This document shows positions 9,059 through 17,620 of a stretch of 64,000 nucleotides of DNA, in pieces (position 1 is the first letter of the stretch; each line of letters starts with the position of its first letter). The position numbers were made by a program, and so were the translations under genes. The notes below the pieces were generated by a model. That model worked only from the letters and a program-made list of their open reading frames with translations, was not told the DNA's origin and ran no database searches. The DNA comes from QHVT01 sp036389275 (lineage in GTDB: Bacteria; Acidobacteriota; Thermoanaerobaculia; Gp7-AA8), in NCBI GenBank assembly GCA_036389275.1, contig DASVQE010000044.1, forward strand, positions 1 to 64,000, written 5' to 3'.

Positions 9059-9687
9059 GCGAACAGGCCCTCGACGCGCGCACGCCGCGCGCCGTGATCG
9101 ACGTCGCCGAGCTGCCCGATCACGCGTTCGGCAGCCGCAGCCTGATGTGGTGGGCGACCCTGCTCATCATCTTCATCGAGGCCACGGTCTTCGTGGTGGC
9201 CATCGCCAGCTATTTCTACCTCCAGGGCAGTGAAGTCGACTGGCCGCCGCCCGACACGCAGCCGCCCGATCTCTACTGGGCCACCATCAACACCGTCATC
9301 CTGCTGCTCAGCCTCGTGCCGAATCAGCTCTACAAGAGCGCGGCGGAGAAGCTCAACACGCATGGCGTGCGGCTCTGGCTGGTCGTAGCGGACATCTTCG
9401 CCTTCGTCTTCATGATCATCCGCTTCATCGAGTTCCGGCATCTCAACGTGAGCTGGGACAGCAACGCCTACGGCTCGATCACCTGGACGCTCCTCGGCTT
9501 TCACGCGTTCCACGTCGTGACCGACGTGCTCGACTCCGGCGTGCTCACCGCGCTGATCTTCACGCATCACGGCTACGAGCCGAAGCGTCTCGTCGACGCG
9601 GCGGAGAACGGCTTCTACTGGTACTTCGTCGTCCTCTCCTGGCTGCCGATCTACTTCGTCCTCTACTGGGCGCCGCGCGTACTCTGA
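9055..9687 (+). CDS. coxC: Cytochrome c oxidase subunit III
   Basis: 210 residues with a GTG start overlapping the coxA stop. It has about five transmembrane helices and the family-typical segments IIFIEATVFVVAIASYFYL, LLGFHAFHVVTD and ENGFYWYFVVLSWLPIYFVLY. It is an accessory core subunit that stabilises the oxidase. It is one helix pair shorter than seven-helix subunit III, as in many bacterial caa3 operons. Confidence 0.93.
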   Translation: MSEQALDARTPRAVIDVAELPDHAFGSRSLMWWATLLIIFIEATVFVVAIASYFYLQGSEVDWPPPDTQPPDLYWATINTVILLLSLVPNQLYKSAAEKLNTHGVRLWLVVADIFAFVFMIIRFIEFRHLNVSWDSNAYGSITWTLLGFHAFHVVTDVLDSGVLTALIFTHHGYEPKRLVDAAENGFYWYFVVLSWLPIYFVLYWAPRVL

Positions 9688-10049
9688 TGCACGAGAAGAA
9701 ACGCAAGACCGACTTCCACAGCGGCGATCGCCTGCTGATGTTCGCCTTCGTCCTCGGGCCGGTGGCGGCGCTGCTCGATCAGGCCGTCGCCTACTCGCTC
9801 GTCGAGACCGCGTGCGAGCGAGGCTCGAAGATGATCCTGCACGCGAGCATGCTGGTCTTCTTCCTCGTCGCGCTCAGCGCCGCGCTGATCGGCCGCCGCT
9901 ACTCGCACGAGGTCGACGAAGGGACCGGCATTCTCTCGCTCGAGCGCACGCGCTGGCTCGCGGCAGTGACGTTCTACCTCGGCATCGCCTCAGCCATCGT
10001 CATCGTGGCCATGGAGATCCCGAACGTGATCCTCAGGAGCTGCGACTGA
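9687..10049 (+). CDS. Small three-helix membrane protein of the oxidase operon
   Basis: 120 residues with three predicted membrane helices (about 14-38, 50-70, 90-112) and charged ends. It starts on the last base of the coxC stop and ends on the first base of the ctaG start, so it is clearly part of the oxidase operon. The position between subunit III and CtaG is where a subunit IV-like protein often lies, but I see no diagnostic motif and do not assign the family. Confidence 0.75.
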   Translation: MHEKKRKTDFHSGDRLLMFAFVLGPVAALLDQAVAYSLVETACERGSKMILHASMLVFFLVALSAALIGRRYSHEVDEGTGILSLERTRWLAAVTFYLGIASAIVIVAMEIPNVILRSCD

Positions 10050-10954
10050 TGCGCCGCACCGCGCTCGTTTGCACGCTGCTCGCGGCCACGTCCGCACTCG
10101 CCCATGAAGGGCACGAGCATGCGGCGACGTTCGATGCCGCCGATTTCTGGCGCGTCGTCACCGGCGTCACGCTGTTCGCCGTCGCGCTGCTCTACGCGCT
10201 CGGGTTGCGCCGGCTCTGGTCGAACGACGCCGGCAAACAGACCATCCGCCGCTGGCAGGCCGCGGCCTTCTTCGCCGGCACCGCCTCCGCCGCGATCGCG
10301 CTGCTGTCGGTGCTCGATCGCTGGAGCGACATCCTCTTCTCCGCGCACATGGCCCAGCACGAGATCCTGATGCTCATCAGCGCGCCGCTGATGGTCATCG
10401 GCCGTCCGTTCATCGTCACGCTCTGGGCCTTCTCGCCCGACGCGCGCGCCACGCTCGGCGCCGCCGCCCGCAGGCCGCTGGTCGTGCGCACGTGGGAGCG
10501 GATCAGCGGACCGCTCTTCGTGCTCGTGCTGCACGCGGTCGTGCTCTGGGCGTGGCATCTGCCGGCGCTGTTCGAAGCGGCGCTGCACGACGAGACCGTG
10601 CACGCCTTCCAGCACCTCGGCTTCTTCCTCACCGCCGCGCTCTTCTGGTGGGCGCTCGTGCACGGCCGCTACGGCCGCCTCGGCTACGGCGTCGGCGTGC
10701 TCTACGTCTTCGCCACCGCCATGCACACGCAGATCCTCGGCGCGCTGCTCACCTTCGGCTCGCGGGTCTGGTATCCGACGCACGCCGCGCGCACCGCCGC
10801 CGCGCACGTCAACCCGGTCGACGATCAGCAACTCGCCGGCATCGTCATGTGGATTCCGTTCGGGATGGTCTTCCTCTTCGCCGTGCTGGCGCTCTTCGCC
10901 GCGTGGCTCGGCGAAGTGGAGCGGCGCGTGGCGCTGCGCGAGGGCCGCGCATGA
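10049..10954 (+). CDS. ctaG: CtaG-type cytochrome c oxidase assembly protein (caa3_CtaG)
   Basis: 301 residues. A signal-like N-terminus (MRRTALVCTLLAATSALA) and a short HEGHEHA stretch precede seven or so membrane helices. Family-type motifs include SAHMAQHEILMLISAPL, WAWHLPALFEAAL, HAFQHLGFFLTAALFWW and a Met/His-rich ATAMHTQILGALLTF. This multi-helix CtaG family is linked with caa3 oxidases and differs from the Cox11-type CtaG. It probably helps copper insertion. The gene overlaps the next start by 4 nt. Confidence 0.88.
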   Translation: MRRTALVCTLLAATSALAHEGHEHAATFDAADFWRVVTGVTLFAVALLYALGLRRLWSNDAGKQTIRRWQAAAFFAGTASAAIALLSVLDRWSDILFSAHMAQHEILMLISAPLMVIGRPFIVTLWAFSPDARATLGAAARRPLVVRTWERISGPLFVLVLHAVVLWAWHLPALFEAALHDETVHAFQHLGFFLTAALFWWALVHGRYGRLGYGVGVLYVFATAMHTQILGALLTFGSRVWYPTHAARTAAAHVNPVDDQQLAGIVMWIPFGMVFLFAVLALFAAWLGEVERRVALREGRA

Positions 10955-11319
10955 AACGCTTCGCCGCCGCGCTCGCGCTGCTCGTCCTCGCCGCCTGCCA
11001 TCCGCAGGACGACGACACCGCGCGGCAGCTCACCGGCGGCGAGCCGCGCCGCGGCCAGGCCGCCATCGAGAGCTACGGCTGCGGCACGTGTCACGTCATC
11101 CCCGGCGTCGACACCGCCAGCGGGAACGCCGGCCCGCCGCTCACGAACATCGGCAACCGCCTCTACCTCGCCGGCGAGCTGCCGAACACGCCCGACAACA
11201 TGATCCGCTGGGTGCGCTCGCCGCAGAGCATCGAGAAAGACACGATGATGCCCGACCTGAAGGTCACGGAGCACGACGCGCGCGACATCGCCGCCTACCT
11301 CTACACGCTACGCAAATGA
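10951..11319 (+). CDS. Cytochrome c lipoprotein
   Basis: 122 residues. Lipoprotein signal ending LAAC-H (Cys near 16), one haem motif CGTCH (about 47-51), and a distal Met in DTMMPDLKV. It is a small class I cytochrome c that probably sits on the outer face of the inner membrane and serves the caa3 oxidase. ATGA overlaps couple it to ctaG and to the downstream DUF4142 gene. Confidence 0.88.
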   Translation: MKRFAAALALLVLAACHPQDDDTARQLTGGEPRRGQAAIESYGCGTCHVIPGVDTASGNAGPPLTNIGNRLYLAGELPNTPDNMIRWVRSPQSIEKDTMMPDLKVTEHDARDIAAYLYTLRK

Positions 11320-11963
11320 GAACGCTCGCCGCACTCACGCTGCTGCTCGCCGCGCTCGGCTGCTCGCGCGACACCGCGCAGCACGCCCACGCCCGTCCCA
11401 TCGACGTCACGCCGGCGCACGTGCAGTCGCAGGCGCTCGAGTCGCAGGATCGCGACTTTCTCGAGAAAGCATCAACCGGCGGCAACGCCGAAGTGGCCAT
11501 CGGCTCGCTCGTCGATGGCCGCGCGTTGCGCCCCGAGGTCGTCGCCTTCGGTCACATGATGGTCGCGGACCACACCAACGCAAACAAACAACTGATCGCC
11601 ATCGCCGCCGCGAAGCGCGTCGCCGTCACCAAATCCCTCGGCGAGCACCAGGCCGCCTTCGACCGCGTCGTCGACGAAAAGCTCGACCAGTTCGACCGCG
11701 ACTTCGTCCGCGTCATGATCGAAGACCACCAGCAAGCCGTCGACCTCTTCACCGCCGAAGCGAAAAACGGCACCGACCCCCAACTCAAAGCCTTCGCCGC
11801 CGCCACCCTGCCCGTCATCCAATCCCACCTCCAGCACATCCAATCCATGTCCGCCCTGGCCATGGCCGTCCAACCCACCACCCTCGAGCAACCGCCCGAG
11901 ACCACAGTCACCACCGCCACCGCACCGCTCGCGGGCACGGACACGAGCACGACGCAGCGCTGA
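11316..11963 (+). CDS. DUF4142 (ferritin-like fold) lipoprotein
   Basis: 215 residues. It starts at 11316, overlapping the cytochrome stop. Lipoprotein signal ALGC near residue 16. The central part matches DUF4142: FLEKASTGGNAEVAIGSL, FGHMMVADHTNANKQL, FVRVMIEDHQQAVDLF, LPVIQSHLQHI, with repeated His and Asp/Glu in helical spacing as in four-helix ferritin-like bundles. A low-complexity Thr-rich tail follows. The function is not established in the family; it is the last gene of the oxidase operon. Confidence 0.82.
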   Translation: MRTLAALTLLLAALGCSRDTAQHAHARPIDVTPAHVQSQALESQDRDFLEKASTGGNAEVAIGSLVDGRALRPEVVAFGHMMVADHTNANKQLIAIAAAKRVAVTKSLGEHQAAFDRVVDEKLDQFDRDFVRVMIEDHQQAVDLFTAEAKNGTDPQLKAFAAATLPVIQSHLQHIQSMSALAMAVQPTTLEQPPETTVTTATAPLAGTDTSTTQR

Positions 11964-12019
11964 TCGGCGACGCCGGTTACGGCGTGCAGGATTGACGGCA
12001 TTCAGGATCGGCGGAGAGA

Positions 12020-12805
12020 ATGCCGCGCATGGCAGACGTCCGGCGGCTGGTCGCGGAGCGGGTCACGTGGCGAATGGTCGCAGCGGCAGCGACCTTCGTC
12101 ATGGCCGGCCTGCTGATTCTCTACTGGGCGTCGATCGAGCGGCTCTGGGAGATTCATCCCGTGCGGCAACGCGTGGCTGAACATGCCGGCGCGTTGCTCT
12201 TCGTCACCGGGCTTTTACACGCGCTTTGGGAGCTGTACGGCAAGCGCGTGTTCCTCGAGGAAGTGCTGGTAAAAATCGGCGTCGGCGATGCTGCGCGCGC
12301 AATGACCGTCAGCGGAGCGGTCAGCGACTTCAAAGACCTCGCCGTCTGGCAGCGGCTGTTCGAGCGCGCGAAGGAGCTCGACATCCTCGTCTCCTACGCC
12401 CGTACCTGGAGAAACCAGCACCTGCAGGAGCTGCGCGCGTTCGTCGCAAAGCCGGGCGCGCAGCTCCGGCTGATCCTTCCCGATCCCGACGACCCCGTGG
12501 TCATGGCCACGCTCGCCCATCGATACGCCACGACCGCGGACGAAGTGCGGAGCCGCGTCCTCGAAACGGCGAGCGAATTCCGCAGCCTGGCCAGTGCGCC
12601 CACCGTGCGCGTCTGGTACGTGCGCGCCGCGCCGGTCTACACCTGGTATCGGTTCGACCGCGAAGGCATCTTCTCCTTCTATAATCATCAAGTGGATCGC
12701 TCGCCTGTACCGGCACTGGTCGTGGAACAGGGCGGTATCTTCTTCACGTTTGCCACCACGGACTTCAAGAACCTGCTGGACGGCAAACGCGTCCGGCCCG
12801 CGTGA
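12020..12805 (+). CDS. Membrane-anchored protein of unknown function
   Basis: 261 residues (an alternative ATG is at 12029). Two N-terminal hydrophobic helices (about 19-41 and 55-72) precede a cytosolic domain with WQRLFERAKELDILVSYAR, AQLRLILPDPDDP and VWYVRAAPVYTWYRFD. The strand order and a DPDDP turn resemble, loosely, phospholipase D-like folds, but no HKD motif is present. I do not recognise the family. The nuclease gene follows after 3 nt, so the two may be co-transcribed. Confidence 0.7.
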   Translation: MPRMADVRRLVAERVTWRMVAAAATFVMAGLLILYWASIERLWEIHPVRQRVAEHAGALLFVTGLLHALWELYGKRVFLEEVLVKIGVGDAARAMTVSGAVSDFKDLAVWQRLFERAKELDILVSYARTWRNQHLQELRAFVAKPGAQLRLILPDPDDPVVMATLAHRYATTADEVRSRVLETASEFRSLASAPTVRVWYVRAAPVYTWYRFDREGIFSFYNHQVDRSPVPALVVEQGGIFFTFATTDFKNLLDGKRVRPA

Positions 12806-12808
12806 ACG

Positions 12809-13447
12809 ATGAGCAGCATTGCACTGATCTACGAGCCGATCACGACCAGATCCACGGATCTGTCCGCCGAAGCGGCGGCGCGCTTCGCTGAGTCGCCGGT
12901 TCTCGCGTGTGACATCGAAACTTCGGGCCTCGACTGGCGCACGGAACGCATCGCGACAGTCCAGCTCTACGCGCCGGGCCAGCCGATCTCGATCGTCCGG
13001 GCGAACGGCAAGCCGCCGAAGCGTCTGCTCGAGCTGCTCGCCGCGCCGCACATCGTCAAAGTGTTCCATCACGCCATGTTCGACCTCCGCTTCATGGCGC
13101 GGCAGTGGGACGCCGCGGCGCAGAACGTCCACTGCACGAAGATCGCTGCGAAACTGCTGCACCCGGACGCGCCGGAGAAACAATCGCTCCGCGCGCTCGT
13201 CGACGCCTATCTCAACGTCTCGCTCGACAAGTCGCAGCAGATCTCCAACTGGGAGACGAAGCGCCTGACGCGGCGCCAGCAGCAGTACGCCGCCAACGAC
13301 GTCGCGCATCTGCCGGCGCTGCTGGCGAGACTGCAGGCGGAGCTGGTCGCACGCGACCTCTGGACGCTGGCCGAGAGTTGCTTCGCGCACATCCCGGCCC
13401 GCGTCGCGCTGGAAGTCCGCGGCTTCGGCGACGTCTACACGTACTGA
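12809..13447 (+). CDS. RNase D-like 3'-5' exonuclease (DEDDy)
   Basis: 212 residues, an exonuclease domain alone; it lacks the HRDC domains of full RNase D (about 375 residues). The three Exo motifs are visible: DIETSGLDW (Exo I, residues about 35-43), HHAMFDLRFM (Exo II) and YAANDVAHLPAL (Exo III with the DEDDy Tyr). NWETKRLTRRQQQYAAND matches the RNase D signature. It probably trims the 3' ends of structured RNAs in the cytosol. Confidence 0.85.
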   Translation: MSSIALIYEPITTRSTDLSAEAAARFAESPVLACDIETSGLDWRTERIATVQLYAPGQPISIVRANGKPPKRLLELLAAPHIVKVFHHAMFDLRFMARQWDAAAQNVHCTKIAAKLLHPDAPEKQSLRALVDAYLNVSLDKSQQISNWETKRLTRRQQQYAANDVAHLPALLARLQAELVARDLWTLAESCFAHIPARVALEVRGFGDVYTY

Positions 13448-13488
13448 CGCAGCGCTGATCCGCCCGTCAGGACTTCCGTCATGATGTA

Positions 13489-15003
13489 ATGCCATCCATG
13501 GTGCACGTCACCAGCGACCTCCTCATCGGTCTCTCCTGCCTCGCCATCGCCGCCACGCTGCTGTACATCGTCTACTCGCATCGCGACGCCGTTGCGTTTC
13601 GGTGGGCGTTCGTCGCTTTCGGGGTTTTTCTGACGGCCGGCGCGGCCACGCATCTGATGGAAGCGGTGACCTCGCGGAGCTCGGCCGCGTTGAGCGCCGT
13701 GACCGCGGCGGCGGCGGTGCTCACTGCGCTCCTCCTGCCGTCGCTCGTGCCGCGCGTGCGGGAACTGTTGCGCGACCGCACCGTCGCCGCGCAGCAGCGG
13801 CAGACGCTCGAAGAGCTGAACGCGATGCTGCGCCGCGAGGTGCGCTCGCACGAGGAGAACGTGGCCACGCTCGTCGACGAGGTGATCTCGCGCAAGCACG
13901 AGTTCGAGACGCTCGTGAACGGCGTGCCGCAGATCATCTGGAGCGGTCTGCCGAACGAGGTCACCTTCGTCAACGCGCGCTTCAGCGAGTACCTCGGCCT
14001 CACGCTCGCGGAATCGCACGGCCAGGGCGTGGCCGCGGCCATCCATCCCGACGATCGCGCGCGGCGCGACGAGGCCTTCGCGCGCGCCGCGATCACCGGC
14101 GCGCAGTTCGAGTCGGAGTTCCGCCTGCGCCGCCACGACGGCGAGTACCGCTGGCATCTCGCGCGTGCCATTCCGGTGACCGCCGCCGGAGGCGCCATCG
14201 TGAAATGGTTCGGCTCCGTCGTCGACGTCGACGATCTGAAACGCGCCGAGGGTGAGCTGCTGCGGCAGCGCGACGAGCTGGCCCAGACCTCGGCCGCGCT
14301 GGCCGCGTCGAACCGCGAGCTCGAGGCCTTCAGCTACAGCGTCTCGCACGATCTCCGCACGCCGCTCCGCGGCATCGACGGCTTCAGCGTGGCCATGCTC
14401 GAGGACTACGACGACCGCCTCGACGACACCGGCCGCGACTACCTCCGCCGCATCCGCACCGCGGCACAGCGCATGGCGCAACTCATCGACGACATGCTCG
14501 GCTTCTCGCGACTCTCGCGCGCCGAGATGCAGAAGCAACCGGTCGACGTGACGGCACTCGCGCGCGAAGTGGTCGCTGCGCAGCGCGTGCTCGATGCGCG
14601 CCGCGAAGTCGCGGTCACCATTGACGAGCAGATGACCGCCGACGCCGACCCGAAACTGCTGCGCGTCGTGCTCGAGAACCTCATCGGCAACGCCTTCAAG
14701 TTCACCGCCGGACGCGACGACGCGCGCATCGCCGTCACCATGACCGTCGGCGCGGACGGCGAGCGTTGCTGCTCCGTCACCGACAACGGCGCCGGCTTCG
14801 ACATGCAGTTCGCCGCGAAGCTCTTCACGCCGTTCCAGCGCCTGCACCGCAACGAGGCCTTCCCCGGCAACGGCATCGGCCTGGCCACGGTGCAGCGCAT
14901 CATCCATCGTCACGGCGGCCGCGTCGCCGCCAGCGGCGCGCCCGACCGCGGCGCGACGTTCACGTTCTGTCTGCCGCCCGGAGGTGCTGACCATGAAGTC
15001 TGA
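13489..15003 (+). CDS. Sensor histidine kinase with ethylene-receptor-like membrane domain and PAS
   Basis: 504 residues. Three N-terminal helices (about 8-85) resemble the plant ETR1 ethylene-binding domain in layout: SDLLIGLSCLAIAATLLYIVY, then RWAFVAFGVFL, then AATHLMEAV. The copper-ligand Cys four residues before the His is Gly here. A coiled coil (about 95-135), a PAS domain (about 140-260), HisKA with the phospho-His in SYSVSHDLRTPLRG, and HATPase_c (NLIGNAFKF, DNGAGFD, GNGIGLATV) follow. The catalytic part is of the phytochrome-like family. The response-regulator gene overlaps the end, so they form a pair. Confidence 0.88.
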   Translation: MPSMVHVTSDLLIGLSCLAIAATLLYIVYSHRDAVAFRWAFVAFGVFLTAGAATHLMEAVTSRSSAALSAVTAAAAVLTALLLPSLVPRVRELLRDRTVAAQQRQTLEELNAMLRREVRSHEENVATLVDEVISRKHEFETLVNGVPQIIWSGLPNEVTFVNARFSEYLGLTLAESHGQGVAAAIHPDDRARRDEAFARAAITGAQFESEFRLRRHDGEYRWHLARAIPVTAAGGAIVKWFGSVVDVDDLKRAEGELLRQRDELAQTSAALAASNRELEAFSYSVSHDLRTPLRGIDGFSVAMLEDYDDRLDDTGRDYLRRIRTAAQRMAQLIDDMLGFSRLSRAEMQKQPVDVTALAREVVAAQRVLDARREVAVTIDEQMTADADPKLLRVVLENLIGNAFKFTAGRDDARIAVTMTVGADGERCCSVTDNGAGFDMQFAAKLFTPFQRLHRNEAFPGNGIGLATVQRIIHRHGGRVAASGAPDRGATFTFCLPPGGADHEV

Positions 15004-15421
15004 TCGCCCGATCGTTCTCGTCGAAGACAATCCCGACGACGTGGAGCTCACGCTCCGCGCGTTCCGCAAGAGCAAGATCGCCAACGAAGTGCTCGTCGCG
15101 CGCGACGGTCAGGAGGCGCTCGAGCTGCTCCTCGGCAGCGAGTCGCGGCCGCCGGTCCGCGCGGCATTCGTGCTGCTCGACCTGAAGCTGCCGAAGATCG
15201 ACGGCATCGAAGTGCTGCGCAAGCTCCGCGCGTCGGAGTCGGCGCGCTTCACGCCGGTGGTCGTGCTCACGTCGTCGAACGAGGATCGTGACATCGTCGA
15301 AAGCTACGCGCTCGGCGCGAACAGCTACATCCGCAAGCCGGTCGACTTCATGCAGTTCGCCGACGCCGCGCAGCAGCTCGGCCTCTACTGGCTGGTCCTG
15401 AACGAGCCGCCGAAGGAATAA
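14993..15421 (+). CDS. Single-domain response regulator (Rcp1/CheY-like)
   Basis: 142 residues. GGAGGTG 7 nt upstream fixes the ATG at 14993, inside the 3' end of the kinase gene. Receiver hallmarks: acidic pair in LVEDNPDD, phospho-acceptor Asp in LLDLKLPKIDG, Thr/Ser in VLTSSNE, Lys in YIRKPVDF. LVEDNPDDVELTLRAF is typical of Rcp1-type partners of phytochrome-like kinases. No output domain. Confidence 0.93.
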   Translation: MKSDRPIVLVEDNPDDVELTLRAFRKSKIANEVLVARDGQEALELLLGSESRPPVRAAFVLLDLKLPKIDGIEVLRKLRASESARFTPVVVLTSSNEDRDIVESYALGANSYIRKPVDFMQFADAAQQLGLYWLVLNEPPKE

Positions 15422-15462
15422 GGAAAGGCTGATATCCTTTTTTCCATCGGTCCATCCGTCCC

Positions 15463-17346
15463 ATGGAAATCCAGCTTCTCCTGCTCGAAGATCATTCCGA
15501 TGATGCGACGCTGATCGAGCGCGCGCTGCGGCGCGGCGGCTTTCGCGTCACGCTCACGCATGCGAACGGCCGCGCGACGTTCCTCGACGCGATCGCCTCC
15601 GGCTCGTTCGATGTCGTCGTCGCCGACTACTCGCTGCCCGACATCACCGGATTGCAGGCGTTGGCGATCGTGCGCGAACGCCTCGCGCCCGGCACTCCGT
15701 TCGTGCTCATCTCCGGCGCCGCCGGCGAACGGCTGGCCGTCGACGCGGTGAAGGCGGGCGCGAACGATTACATCCTCAAGGACAAGCTCGAGCAGCTCGC
15801 GCCTGCGGTGGCGCTCGCGCTCAAGGACGCGGAGCTCGAGCGCGAGCGGAAACGCGCCGAGGATGAGATCCGGCGGCAGCGGGACGAGCTGCGCAGCGCG
15901 CATGCGATCGCGCGGCTCGCGAATTGGGAGTGGGACGTCGCGCGCGACGAGATGCGCTGGTCCGATGAGATGACCGGCGTGATGCAGGTCGAGCCGGCGG
16001 AGCAGCCGCGCACGCGCGCCGAGTTCGTGGCGCTGCTGCCGCGCGCCGAGCAGCCGCGCTTCGATCAGGTGCTCTCCGCCTGCGAGCCGTTCACCTTCGA
16101 GCACGATCTCGTGCGCGGCGACACGACCTTGCGCATCATCGAGCGCGCGCGCGTCGAAGCCGATTCCTCCGGCGCGCCGCTGCGCATCTGCGGCACCGCG
16201 CAGGACGTCACCGCGCAGCGCCGCCTCGAGCAGCAGCTCGCACGCGCTGAGCGCGCGCAAAGCCTCGGCCGTCTCGCCGCCGCCGTCGCGCACGAGTTCA
16301 ACAACGTCCTCATGGGCGTGCAGCCGTTCTGCGAGCTCGCCGACCGCCACGCCGAACAGCCGGCGAAAGTGCACAACGCGATGCAGATGATCCAGCAGTC
16401 GGTCGTGCGCGGCCGCCGCATCGCGCAGGAGATCCTCCGCTACACCGCGCCGTCGGCGCCGGTGCGGCAGCCGCTGCGCGTCGCCGATCTCTTCGCGCGC
16501 CTCGATCCCGAGCTGCGCAGGCGCGCGAGCCTCGAGCTCGACGTGCCGTACGCACTGCACGTCGATGCCGACGGCGCGCAGATCGCGCAGGTGCTGACCA
16601 ACGTGATCGCGAACGCTCGCGACGCCGTCGAGGCGGCGCACGGCATCGGCGGCGGCACGATCCGCATCGCCGCGGAGCTCGTGCGCGGCGGCTCCGACGC
16701 GGCGCCGGCCGCCGCCGCCGGCAACGACTTCGTGCATCTCACCATCGCCGACGACGGCCGCGGCATGTCGCCGGAGATTCTCAATCGCGCCTTCGAGCCG
16801 CTCTTCACCACGAAGAAACCGACCGGCACCGGACTCGGGCTGGCCATCGTGCAGCAGATCGTCACCGCGCACGGCGGCCACGTGCACGCGGAGAGCGCGC
16901 CCGGCCGCGGCACCACCGTGCATCTCTTCCTGCCCGCCGCCGTGCAACCGGAGCTCGCCGCCGAGCCGGCGGCCGATCTCGAATGGCGACCCGGGCGCAT
17001 CCTGCTCGTCGAGGACGAAGAGAGCATCGCCACCGGACTGCAGCTTCTGCTGATCGCCGACGGCATCGACGTGCACGTCGCGCGTTGCGGCAGCGAAGTC
17101 GAAGCGGCCATCGCCGCGATCTCCCCCGACGCCATCATCCTCGACGTCGGCCTGCCCGACATCGAAGGCACCGAGGTCTTCTCGCGCCTGCGCCACCGCT
17201 GGCCGCTACTCCCGGTCGTCTTCTCCACCGGCCACGGCGAAGCGGCGAGCCTCGAGCAGTACCTCAGCCAGCCGCACGTCGCGCACCTGCTCAAGCCGTA
17301 CGACGTCGACGCGCTGTACGTGCAGCTCGGCCGCGCGGCGCGCTGA
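15463..17346 (+). CDS. Hybrid histidine kinase, REC-PAS-HisKA-HATPase-REC
   Basis: 627 residues. The N-terminal receiver (1-118: LLEDHSDD, VVADYSLPD, YILKDKLEQL) is followed by a linker, a PAS domain (about 140-250), a NtrB-type HisKA (RLAAAVAHEFNNVLMG, His near 281), HATPase_c (NVIANARDAVEA, DDGRGM, TGTGLGLAIV) and a C-terminal receiver (LLVEDEES, ILDVGLPDIEG, LLKPYDVDAL). The internal receivers imply a phosphorelay, probably with the upstream kinase and regulator only 42 nt away. Confidence 0.9.
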   Translation: MEIQLLLLEDHSDDATLIERALRRGGFRVTLTHANGRATFLDAIASGSFDVVVADYSLPDITGLQALAIVRERLAPGTPFVLISGAAGERLAVDAVKAGANDYILKDKLEQLAPAVALALKDAELERERKRAEDEIRRQRDELRSAHAIARLANWEWDVARDEMRWSDEMTGVMQVEPAEQPRTRAEFVALLPRAEQPRFDQVLSACEPFTFEHDLVRGDTTLRIIERARVEADSSGAPLRICGTAQDVTAQRRLEQQLARAERAQSLGRLAAAVAHEFNNVLMGVQPFCELADRHAEQPAKVHNAMQMIQQSVVRGRRIAQEILRYTAPSAPVRQPLRVADLFARLDPELRRRASLELDVPYALHVDADGAQIAQVLTNVIANARDAVEAAHGIGGGTIRIAAELVRGGSDAAPAAAAGNDFVHLTIADDGRGMSPEILNRAFEPLFTTKKPTGTGLGLAIVQQIVTAHGGHVHAESAPGRGTTVHLFLPAAVQPELAAEPAADLEWRPGRILLVEDEESIATGLQLLLIADGIDVHVARCGSEVEAAIAAISPDAIILDVGLPDIEGTEVFSRLRHRWPLLPVVFSTGHGEAASLEQYLSQPHVAHLLKPYDVDALYVQLGRAAR

Positions 17347-17350
17347 CGCG

Positions 17351-17620
17351 CTACTCGCGCGAGCGCATGTAAAAGTACGCGGCCGCGCCGACCATGCCGA
17401 GTCCGACCAGCGCCTGCACAGCTTTCCGGCCGCCGGCGCCGATCACGATTCCGAGCGCGGCGGCGCCACCTGCGATAGCCGCGGCGTTGTCCTGCACGCG
17501 CGACTTCGCGGCGTCGCGGTCGGCGCGCACCTGATTGCCCAGCGCGGCGATGTCCGCCTGCACGCGGCGGCGTGCGGCCTCGGCGTTGCGCTCGGTCGCT
17601 TGAATGTCACTCGTCGTCAT
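17351..17620 (-). CDS. DUF3618-like single-helix membrane protein
   Basis: 89 residues. The ATG at 17620 overlaps the stop of the upstream gene (TGATG), with GAGGAG 6 nt upstream. An amphipathic N-terminal helix rich in Ala, Arg and Glu (NAEAARRRVQADIAALGNQV) is followed by two hydrophobic stretches (about 48-62, 68-84). The pattern matches small DUF3618-type proteins that accompany phage-holin-like membrane genes. Function unknown; probably envelope stress. Confidence 0.72.
   Translation of the reverse strand: MTTSDIQATERNAEAARRRVQADIAALGNQVRADRDAAKSRVQDNAAAIAGGAAALGIVIGAGGRKAVQALVGLGMVGAAAYFYMRSRE

Noticed and set aside
10049..10954. HEGHEHA at the CtaG N-terminus as a separate metal-binding domain
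   Set aside because: It is only seven residues, directly after the signal-like helix, and common in periplasm-facing copper proteins; not a separate feature.
11970..11985. Hairpin ACGCCG-GTTA-CGGCGT after the DUF4142 gene as terminator
   Set aside because: Short stem and no T-tract; not enough to call a terminator.
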